Notes under the pieces: generated by a model
Told to the model about the DNA's origin: nothing
Database searches by the model: none
What the model saw: only the letters and a program-made list of their open reading frames with translations
Shown: positions 56,787 to 64,000 of the stretch, piece after piece
Numbering within the stretch: position 1 is the stretch's first letter
Layout: the number at the start of each line of letters is the position of its first letter
NCBI GenBank assembly: GCA_013368325.1
Contig: JAACJK010000166.1
Span: 62,001 to 126,000 of the forward strand
Direction of reading: 5' to 3'
Source: Ephemerocybe angulata
Lineage: Eukaryota > Basidiomycota > Agaricomycetes > Agaricales > Psathyrellaceae
DNA: 64,000 nucleotides
Made by a program: the position numbers and the translations under genes

Positions 56787-58181
56787 TCAGGCATCAGGGT
56801 TTATCTTAATAACCAACTTTCCGGTGGTCTTTCCACCAGTCAGGTCCTGCTGAGCCTCCTGAACTCCCTCTGCAGTGAAGGGGTACTCTTTGTGTATGTT
56901 GATCTTGAGCTCGCCCGTTTCGATGAGCCTGAACAGTTCGTTCCCGTAGTGTGCGGCCTCCTCAGGGGTTGCAACGTAATTGGACATGCTGCAGACAATA
57001 ATAACCGAAACCAAGATGAAAAACTGACCGCGGAAAAGCAGCAGACACTTACGTTGGGCGCACAAGCTTGACATTCTTTGGCACAAGCTTGAAAATGTTG
57101 AAAGGCGGGACGGCACCAGAGGCATTGCCTACAGCGACGATGGTACCCTTCCTTTTGATCATCTCAAAATCAGAATCAAACCTATTGAGAGGTTCTTTTA
57201 GCTATCTATTGCCCCTGTGTATAGGAGAGACTTACGTGTCTTTCCCAACTCCATCGAAGATGCCGTCGACACCCTCCCCGTTAGTGATCTCCAGAACATG
57301 CTGGACAGTGTTCTCGCTTTTGTACAAAATGACATGATCTGCACCATGTGCTTTGGCGATCTCCGCCTTCTCGGGAGTCGACGTAGTTCCAATGACTGTG
57401 GCTCCTGCCTTCTTGACGAACTGTGCAAACAAAAGACCGAGACCGCCAGCGATGGTGTGGACGAGAATGGTATCGCCCTTCTTGACCTTGTACGCTTCCT
57501 CCACGAAGGTTGCGACGGTTAGTCCTTGGAGTAGTCCCGCTGCAGCAATCTTGGTGGGAATGGCGTCTGGCACAGCCCACGCAACCGTCCACGGAACAGC
57601 TGCATACGTTGCATGACTCCCAAGCAAGTCCTATGGGCCAACATCATTCAAGTTAGCATGGTAGGTGAGGCCAAGGCAATCATAGCACGTACCGCTGCGA
57701 TCTTCCCTCCTACTTTCCAGCCTTGTTTCTTGAAGATTTCGTTATTCAAGACCTCAGGATCAGTGGGGAGAGCAACAATGGTCCCAGCGATCTCTTTCCC
57801 GATCCCGGCAGGGAATGATTTCAAAGGGTAGAGCCCCGCTCTGATTAAGCGCCCATATAACCGTTAGCTCATAATTTCTCGGAACCGGCACTCCGATAAG
57901 GATCGACTCGCCGGAAGTAGGTATCGATAAAGTTCACGCCAGCGTAATCGACCTAAAAAGCGAGATACATCCCTCTTAGCATTGCCATCCTCGTGAAGAT
58001 GCTGGGCATACCTTGATAAGAAACTCGTTTGGCTTCTGCTCGGGGAAAGGGCGTGTGGTCTTCTGGATGACGTCGATCCCACCAGTCTACTCGACGTTAG
58101 GTTTCCCAGACTGTTTTCAGTCAATTGGGGGCTTACATGGGGGATTGTAATGGCTTCAACTGTGGCTGGGAGAGGGGGCAT
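56787..58181 (-). CDS. zeta-crystallin-like NADPH:quinone oxidoreductase (tandem copy A)
   Basis: Medium-chain dehydrogenase/reductase family quinone reductase, zinc-free. The start is the ATG at 58181 (MPPLPATVEAITIPH). 'NEFLIKVDYAGVNFIDTYFR' and 'ELINKGLYPL'-type positions are spread over small 5' exons; 'AGLLQGLTVATFVEEAYKVK' follows. The nucleotide-binding segment is 'VHTIAGGLGLLFAQFVKKAG' then 'ATVIGTTSTPEKAEIAKAHG'. 'GEGVDGIFDGVGKDT', 'RKGTIVAVGNASGAVPPFN' and 'DLTGGKTTGKLVIKINPDA' complete the fold; stop TGA is at 56787-56789. No cysteine cluster for structural zinc is seen, as expected for this subfamily. It is a close tandem paralogue of 58414-59779. A palindrome and TATA box lie just upstream. 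Confidence 0.92.
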
Positions 58182-58220
58182 AACGACGAATGATGAACGC
58201 ACTGATCAAAGAGCGCGAAC

Positions 58221-58227
58221 TAATATA
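58221..58227 (-). promoter_or_regulatory. TATA-like element of quinone oxidoreductase copy A
   Basis: TATATTA on the minus strand, 40 bp before the ATG at 58181, with the palindrome at 58230-58243 directly upstream. Confidence 0.5.
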
Positions 58228-58229
58228 GG

Positions 58230-58243
58230 CGTACGATCGTACG
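58230..58243. promoter_or_regulatory. perfect 14-bp palindrome CGTACGATCGTACG
   Basis: The sequence equals its own reverse complement and lies 2 bp upstream of the TATA-like element of quinone oxidoreductase copy A. A further ATCG follows, so GATCGTACGATC-type half-sites overlap. Such a site could bind a dimeric transcription factor. Confidence 0.5.
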
Positions 58244-58413
58244 ATCGCCAAAAGCTCGCGATTCTGACGCGCCTGCCTAAGCCGATTGCAAATCTGGTCT
58301 TATTCATAGGCCTAGGTTCATCTCCCGGTTCGCTGTCACTTATCTTATATACGACAATAAACTAGATTACAACTTGAACTATGTAAGTCAAGAACGGGCC
58401 GATTCTCCCCAAA

Positions 58414-59779
58414 TCATGCGTCCGAGTTCACCTTAACTATCACTTTCCCAGTAGTTCTTCCTCCTGTCAGATCTCTCTGCGCTTCTTGAACCCCTGCGGC
58501 AGTAAAAGGATACTCCTGGTATATGCTAAACTTTAGTTCGCCGGATTCTACCAACGAATATAGCTCCCTCCCGTAATGCGCCACCTCTTCAGGCGTAGCC
58601 ACATAGCCAGCCATACTTATGGGCCGAGGCTTCAGCATAACTTCAAAGTAGCACTTGCGAGAGAAACTCACGTCGGTCTGAGGAGTTTGACATTTTTTGG
58701 AATCAGCTTGAACAGCGAGAAAGGGGCAACTGCGCCAGATGCGTTGCCTAAAGAGACAATGGTTCCTTTCCTCTTGATCATCTCAAAGTTGGCATCGAAG
58801 CTGATGGCGGGGTAAGTTATTTCGTTCCACAATGAAAGCATATCCAGACACATGTACTCACGTATCCTTTCCAACTCCATCATAGATCGCATCGACACCT
58901 CTCCCATTCGTGATCTCAAGCACTCGCTCGACCGTATTCTCGCTCCTATACAAGATGACATAGTCGGCCCCATACGACTTTGCCAATGCTGCCTTTTCTG
59001 GGGTCGAAGTCGTTCCAATGACCGTGGCTCCTGCCCTCTTGATGAATTGGGTTAATAGAAGGCCAAGTCCCCCAGCCACGGTATGCACTAGGATAGTGTC
59101 GCCTTTCTGGAGTTTGTACGCTTCTTCTGTAAACGAAAGAGCAGTTACCCCTTGGAGCAGTGCGGCAGCAGCAATCTTCGTTGAAACTGAATCTGGGACG
59201 GAGTAGGCGTGATCCCATGGTACAGCTATGTAAGTCGCATGGGTCCCTAGCCATTCCTGCGGGATGGGCGTCAGCCAAATGAATGTAGAGGAAGGCGAAA
59301 AGAAGGGTGTGCTTACAGATGCGAGCTTTCCCCCTAATTTGAATCCTTGCTTTTTGAAAGCATCGTGATTCAGGATGTTCGGGTCCGTAGGTAGAGCAAG
59401 GATCGTTCCTGCCGTTTCCCATCCAATGACTGCGGGGAAGGACTTGTAGGGGTAAAGCCCAGATCTTGAAGTCCAAATTAGCGCCTCCACTCGGACTTTG
59501 GTGCCCACGACTCGCCTGTAATAGGTGTCTATAAAGTTGACACCCGCGTAATCGACCTGGGGAGGGGTTAAGACCCAAAGCTGGTCTGAGAATTTCAGAC
59601 CGCTTCATTACCTTGACAAGAAACTCGTTTGGCTTGGGATGAGGAAATGGTATGGATGTCTTCTCCATGACGTCGATGCCGCCGGTCTGCCTTTATTATG
59701 AATGCCCGAGATATTGAATAAAGTATTACGGACTTACATGTGGAATTGTAATGGCTTCAACAGTCGCAGGGAGTCCCAT
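58414..59779 (-). CDS. zeta-crystallin-like NADPH:quinone oxidoreductase (tandem copy B)
   Basis: Paralogue of copy A with the same exon layout: short first exon 'MGLPATVEAITIPH', a second exon 'TGGIDVMEKTSIPFPHPKPN', then 'EFLVKVDYAGVNFIDTYYRR'. Core motifs are 'ALLQGVTALSFTEEAYKLQK', 'VHTVAGGLGLLLTQFIKRAG', 'TPEKAALAKSYGADYVILY', 'GRGVDAIYDGVGKDT' and 'DLTGGRTTGKVIVKVNSDA'; the stop is at 58414-58416. The 232-bp spacer to copy A carries copy A's promoter only. The two proteins look roughly two-thirds identical by eye, so the duplication is not recent. Both appear intact. The copy B promoter has no equivalent of the 14-bp palindrome. Confidence 0.92.
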
Positions 59780-60108
59780 GTTGATAAGTGGTGCCAATGG
59801 CTGGTCTGAGAGTAGGGATGGGAGGAATCGTGTAGGAGAATGGATATGACATACTGAACAACCTTGGCCTCTTTAATACTTTCGAGAGTTGGTCAACCAT
59901 TTCGAACCCATTTGCAAGGCACCATTCAAAACCGGCTACCTTAATGCCGTCTTACTCACGAGTACTTGCCAAAGGTCGGACTGATTAGTATACGCCGGAG
60001 TGACGTCTACATAAGTGGTCCAGTCCCTTCACCTGTGTCGGATGAATAAGAACAAACGCCGAAGCAACCCGTAAATCGTAAGAAATGATAAACAGACAGA
60101 CAAGGATC
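59780..60108. other. 329-bp intergenic region
   Basis: Promoter of quinone oxidoreductase copy B and 3' flank of the phosphatase gene. Nothing else recognised. Confidence 0.4.
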
Positions 60109-61392
60109 TCATGAGCCTTCATACAAATCCAGCAGCATCTCGTAAATCAAGATAGCCTGCTCTTGGCGCTCTACCATCCTCTGCCGCTGTTCTCTCAGCG
60201 AATCAATCTCCACCGCGACACGATCGTCGCGAAAGCGTTCCGGTAATGGCCCGAGTGGGGATGGAGGGAGGACAGACGAAGGAGTCGCAAAGGCAGGTGG
60301 TGGGAGTTCGTTTAAATCTCGAAGCAGCGATGAGAGCGCGATGAACGTTCCAGTGCGCCCGACACCGGCAGAGCAACCAACGATGATGGGCGGATCGGGG
60401 TCAAGGCTAGAGTCGATGACGTCGCTCTTTGTCGGTGGGTAGGAAGATAAGGAGGTATCGCGATTAATACGGTCCGTGAGTCGTAAGAATTGGAGGAGGG
60501 TCGTCCTGTCTTCTGCCTCCGGGACACCATGATCTGGCCATGAGGTGTATAGGAGATGGGTGAAGATAACTCTGGCATCACTCTGCTCCCCATATCTGTC
60601 TTTCCCGTCAGCATATTCTTCCTCATCCATGTAATCGAACGTCTGGGCGTTTCGGGAAGGAGGCTTGGTGACAGGTACGACCGATATAGTGCTTTTAACA
60701 CAATTGGCATCTTGGATCGTTTCCAGATGGAGGAGAGTAACCTTGAGAGCTGGGAAAGCGTGGTCTTCTTCCGCAGGAACAATTATGAATTTGCCAACAG
60801 CGCTGGGGAAGTAGGCGTGTGCCTTTCGCCTGCCACTTTCGATGATGTTTGTCAACTGTACGACAGTTCGGATCCGGGTGGTAGGGTAAGGGGGATAAGA
60901 AGCAGGGGGAAGAAGCGCTGGAGGGGGTCGCATGACGGGATGGGATATCATGCTAAGGAACGTATGGGCAGTATTGGGAAGAGGGGCCTGAGTTGCGATC
61001 CACCATTTATGTCCAAAGTGTTCTAGAATCCAGCTGGCATTGAGATAGCGCCCTTGAGAGGACGGAGCATTTGTGGTGGTCGCTGACGTTCCATCGCCGG
61101 CTGAAAGGACAACTCTCGTGCGGTCATATGGTTCGAGTTGGTAGTAGCGGTTTCGACGTGAGTTCTCTTCGCTCGATCCAGTTGCCACGGAGTATTGGTT
61201 CGAGGACTCTTTGCCTGTGATTTGTGACTTTAATGTAGACCGTAGGTTGTTGGCTCGAGATGTTTGTCGTGATGTGCCCCGAAGCCTTTCTCGAGTCTGC
61301 TCGCGAGCAGCCAGGACCCGAAGGGTATCACCCAGGACCCCTGTGGCACAGGCGGCAGAGAGCCACGGTGGGCGCGATGCTGGAGTCGACAT
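60109..61392 (-). CDS. protein tyrosine phosphatase, classical type
   Basis: Intronless gene, 427 aa, unlike almost all neighbours. PTP domain landmarks are all present in order: 'NRYYQLEPYDRTRVVLSAGD' (pTyr-loop region), 'GRYLNASWI', 'WWIATQAPLPNTAHTFLSMI', 'TVVQLTNIIESGRRKAHAYF', the WPD loop 'YTSWPDHGVPEAEDRTTLLQ', and the P-loop 'IIVGCSAGVGRTGTFIALSS'. The catalytic Cys and Arg are intact, but the residue before Cys is Gly instead of the usual His. A Gln-rich region ('EIDSLREQRQRMVERQEQAI') near the C-terminus is the Q loop. Start ATG 61392 and stop TGA 60109-60111. It is probably a dephosphorylating enzyme of MAP-kinase or cell-cycle pathways as for Pyp/Ptp proteins; the specific target is unknown. 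Confidence 0.9.
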   Translation of the reverse strand: MSTPASRPPWLSAACATGVLGDTLRVLAAREQTRERLRGTSRQTSRANNLRSTLKSQITGKESSNQYSVATGSSEENSRRNRYYQLEPYDRTRVVLSAGDGTSATTTNAPSSQGRYLNASWILEHFGHKWWIATQAPLPNTAHTFLSMISHPVMRPPPALLPPASYPPYPTTRIRTVVQLTNIIESGRRKAHAYFPSAVGKFIIVPAEEDHAFPALKVTLLHLETIQDANCVKSTISVVPVTKPPSRNAQTFDYMDEEEYADGKDRYGEQSDARVIFTHLLYTSWPDHGVPEAEDRTTLLQFLRLTDRINRDTSLSSYPPTKSDVIDSSLDPDPPIIVGCSAGVGRTGTFIALSSLLRDLNELPPPAFATPSSVLPPSPLGPLPERFRDDRVAVEIDSLREQRQRMVERQEQAILIYEMLLDLYEGS

Positions 61393-61567
61393 GGCTCCTT
61401 TCCGAACGCGATAAGGATGACGTTGGAGTCAAAAGGTAGGCTGGGCGCTAGTGCATCGCCATGATCGAACAAGGAAGTGATCTCCCACGCGTACTACACC
61501 TCCAGTGGCCTCCTCAGAAAACTTGAACTTGCTCCGCAAGATATTTCAACGTGCTCTAAGTGCAGAG

Positions 61568-62064
61568 ATGAGCGATTTCATATCCCTTCTCGACGAAGCA
61601 ACCCTAAAAGTCAGCTCCACCCTCGATAAATCGGTTGGAAAGCGCCATCTTGTCGACAAAAGCCCAGAAACCTGCTGGACATCACAACAGGTGAGCTTCA
61701 ACAAGGTGTATTCATTACCATGGCGTTCATTCCAGAATAGGGATTACCGCAATATATCCAAATCAACTTCAAGGAATCCCGAGTACAGCCTGCTAGACTG
61801 TCTCTCACGTTTCAAGGCGGGTTTGTCGGGACTAGATGTGTACTTCATGCCCAGAGCAGCACTTCTCAAGAGTGGAAAATTTGGACGAACGTTTATCCGG
61901 AAGACGTAAATCGACAACAATCCTTCGACCTTCCAACCCTCGACGAGACAGAATGGAAAAGCGGACTGGCAGCGCTTAAGCTCGTTTTCGAGGAGAGCTC
62001 CGATTTCTTTGGGCGGATAACGGTTTACGACTTGTCGCTTGAAGGCCGCATTGTGACAGCCTGA
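61568..62064 (+). CDS. NR2C2AP: NR2C2AP-like discoidin-fold protein
   Basis: Small protein of the NR2C2AP (TRA16) family, a single discoidin/galactose-binding-like beta-sandwich of poorly known function. Two exons (61568-61690 and 61741-62064) with a 50-nt intron give 148 aa. Family blocks: 'ATLKVSSTLDKSVGKRHLVD', 'SPETCWTSQQGLPQYIQINF', 'LSLTFQGGFVGTRC', 'WTNVYPEDVNRQQSFDLP' and 'LKLVFEESSDFFGRITVYDL'. The ATG at 61568 (MSDFISLLDEATLK) is preferred. An upstream in-frame reading exists from about 61505 but starts with a non-ATG codon. The promoter lies within 175 bp shared with the divergent phosphatase gene. Confidence 0.85.
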
Positions 62065-62193
62065 GGAGTGGACGACTGATCTCATACCGACCTCTCAGGT
62101 ACTCCATGGTGGTTTATCTTATCTATTAATGATGTATTATGACCGTAGTCAATCAAGAGAAAACATGCAAAACAGTAATGTAGTAAGGGTATA

Positions 62194-63677
62194 TCACGAC
62201 GAGAACGAACCACTGGAGCGGGAGAATTGCTTCTTGGCCACTTTGACCGTCTGTCGATGCTTCGCCCTACGTCCAGAAGCTGCGATACGTCGAATACGAT
62301 CGTTGATATCCATGAACTTAGATCCCACATCAACAAACTCAAGCGAGGGCCGTCCTTCCCTCTCCAAGCGAACAATCTTGGAGCTGGGTCGCGTCATGAA
62401 CTCAGTATCAGGAACACGAGGCATGAGCTCAGGATGAGCCTTGAACTCCTCGGTCCGCTTAGCATACTGGAGGGCCTTCTCATGGGCATGCTCAAGCGAG
62501 CCAGGGACAATAGGTTCCTGTAAAAAGCGATAAGAATGAAGACTGATGTAAAGATTGAGAACATAGACGTACCGCTCCGTTCTCGGCGACCGACTCCCAG
62601 TAAAGACGCTGGTAGCGTTGACGAGAAGCATCACGGTTTTCATCCTGTTCAAGGATATCGGCTTCATGAACGTCAAACCTAGGGTCGTCGCGTTGCATAT
62701 TCGTCGCTCTGTGCGTCGTCGCTCCCAGTAGACGTTCCATGCCGGCCTGGAACCCGGTTTGCAATTGCTTGCCCTAGTAGGAGGCAGGAGTGAGCATCGA
62801 GTTGAGAAAATACGTTGAATAGAGATTAGATTCAGATGGGGTTGAAATCGGTATAACCATATCCCAAGCGATGTAAGGGCGCTGGGGATGTCTTCCAATT
62901 CGCGAATGAAATATAGTCTCATCACTCCAAGAGAAATGTAAAAGGACTTACATTCTAGATCACAAGATTATCCCACAGCACGGTCAGCTGGCATTTAACT
63001 AAAAAAGACACAGATAGAACCTACCTAAGGGAAGAGATGAATGTCAGTTATGTGTCAAAGGGAATTGGGAAGGTTCAGCAAAAAGTGAATGTGTAATCAA
63101 GTGTTTGGTTCATAAAGACTAATCGATTTTGTGTCTCGTCATAAAGAGAAGCAAGAAACAAGAACGAACCTGTCGCCAATCACGTTCCATACCCTTCAGG
63201 CGAAGGATGGCATCGACACGCTTGATACTCAGATTGTAACGTTGGGACAAGACGCGAACGCTGTTTCCCTCGGGGTCAGACATGAACTCGCGGTACATCG
63301 CCTCGCGTTGAGAGTCGGAGATGGGCGGAGGTGGGCGGAAGGAAGGATTCATGGGGAAGGGCTATCGATAGTCATGAGGGATAATCGACGACAGGGCAAG
63401 GCGAGATACGTACAGTGTTCCCCAACCAGTTCTGTGGCTCAGCATTGCGATACCTCCAGGCGACCTCGTCAAGAAACTGTTGGAAAGTCTCGGTCTCGTT
63501 GGAGTCGCTGAAGTCGAGGCTGTCGTCGTCGTTGTCGATGTCGGCTTCAGTAATGTTAGTAGCGCTCAAAAGGCGACTAGTCGATGAGAGAGCACGATGG
63601 GCGGGAAGCCTGCGCGCTGCAGAGCGGGCAACACATAGTGTTGGGCGAAAGAGAGGTGCCAGCTGGTGGGAGAACAT
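62194..63677 (-). CDS. BOT1: Bot1p-like mitochondrial ribosomal small-subunit protein (mS45)
   Basis: Component of the fungal mitochondrial small ribosomal subunit (Bot1/mS45 type). The start is the ATG at 63677, giving an Arg/Ala/Ser-rich mitochondrial presequence (MFSHQLAPLFRPTLCVARSA). Conserved core: 'FPMNPSFRPPPPISDSQREA', 'MYREFMSDPEGNSVRVLSQR', 'YNLSIKRVDAILRLKGMERD', then across a 396-nt intron 'GKQLQTGFQAGMERLLG'. Later exons give 'RYQRLYWESVAENGAEPIVP', 'SLEHAHEKALQYAKRTEEF' and a basic C-terminus 'GRRAKHRQTVKVAKKQFSRS', TGA at 62194-62196. The long intron (62774-63169) stands out among the 50-60-nt introns of the region. It diverges from the EFM3-like gene with a 126-bp shared promoter. 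Confidence 0.85.
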
Positions 63678-63803
63678 TGCGAACCCGAAATTTTTTTGAG
63701 GCTTTCTTTGTATGCGGTCACGTGGGAAGTTTAGGGTCGGTTTGCTCGCGAAAGCGGTCAGCGGCCGGCAAATGCCGGTCATTCCTCCGTCTCCTCCGCC
63801 ATC

Positions 63804-64000
63804 ATGGATCGCTCGCCGACCGAGCCAGACCTCTTCCCCATTCTGCGCCAATATTCCTGTCTTTCTCCTGCCAACAAGATATATCTGCCAACGGATGTGC
63901 CTCGACAGGCACTTCAGAACTTCCTGATAGGCAGTATCTTGCATAACAGTCTCCTGCTCGACTACCCACCGACTGCTCAATACCAACGGTCGTTCTGGAA
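63804..64000 (+). CDS. EFM3: EFM3/FAM86-like eEF2 lysine methyltransferase, 5' end only (cut by window edge)
   Basis: Open frame from the ATG at 63804 (context CATCATGGA) to the last base, 65 codons plus two bases. The visible part resembles the N-terminal helical domain of FAM86/Efm3: 'LRQYSCLSPANKIYLPTDVP', 'LQNFLIGSILHNSLLLDYPP', then 'TAQYQRSFW'. The pattern of a hydrophobic helix, then YPP, then YxRxFW marks this domain, which precedes the methyltransferase fold. The methyltransferase itself would lie beyond the window, so the call is tentative. If right, the enzyme would modify eEF2, itself encoded 26 kb away. Confidence 0.6.
   Translation, partial: MDRSPTEPDLFPILRQYSCLSPANKIYLPTDVPRQALQNFLIGSILHNSLLLDYPPTAQYQRSFW

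Overview
The window looks like a gene-dense stretch of a mushroom-type basidiomycete (Agaricomycetes) nuclear genome. Nearly every gene is split by short introns, mostly 46-60 nt with GT...AG ends. Fungus-specific families sit next to conserved eukaryotic genes (SLY1, eEF2, THO subunit, PIN1, UBP2): SHO1, a DUF4246 protein, F-box proteins and Bot1p. I saw no bacterial, phage, CRISPR, rRNA or intact transposon sequence. I count 33 confident or likely protein genes plus one small possible gene. Products are read by eye from translations, not from database searches.

Layout. 1-9.2 kb: a DCAF11-like WD40 protein (cut by the left edge), diverging from a TBL1/Sif2 co-repressor WD40 protein, then a mitochondrial GHITM-type protein convergent with SLY1. 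9.2-15.9 kb: a long promoter region with a perfect 15-bp hairpin, a CSC1/OSCA-like channel, and a small acidic protein. 15.9-23 kb: a looser accessory stretch with a 47-bp direct repeat, two unrelated F-box/leucine-rich proteins, a kinase-like protein and a PhzF-type enzyme. 23-31.8 kb: a WBP11-like splicing factor diverging from an RNF10 ubiquitin ligase, the osmosensor SHO1, and a tandem pair of GNAT acetyltransferases. 32.7-43.3 kb: a salicylate-hydroxylase-like monooxygenase, eEF2, an RRM-like protein, a ricin-B-like protein only 73 bp ahead of the DNA-protein crosslink protease WSS1, and PIN1/ESS1. 43.4-51.2 kb: a DUF4246 protein, GAL10 epimerase, THO subunit HPR1/THOC1 and a small coiled-coil protein. 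51.4-64 kb: the large deubiquitinase UBP2, two tandem quinone oxidoreductases, a tyrosine phosphatase, NR2C2AP, mitochondrial BOT1, and the 5' end of a probable eEF2 lysine methyltransferase (EFM3/FAM86) cut by the right edge.

No gene cluster with one clear joint function is visible. Gene expression (eEF2, EFM3-like, WBP11, THO, TBL1) and protein quality control (DCAF11, RNF10, UBP2, WSS1, F-box proteins) are well represented, but neighbours look independent. The most unusual signals are in gene architecture and in degenerate active sites. They include a 6-nt microexon in WSS1, 5-nt and 14-nt coding exons in eEF2, an initiator-codon-only exon in PIN1 and a GC-AG intron in WBP11. They also include a 396-nt intron with a back-to-back AG|GT site in BOT1, a DUF4246 protein lacking the expected histidines, a tyrosine phosphatase with Gly for His before the catalytic Cys, and a palindrome against a TATA box in front of one quinone oxidoreductase copy.
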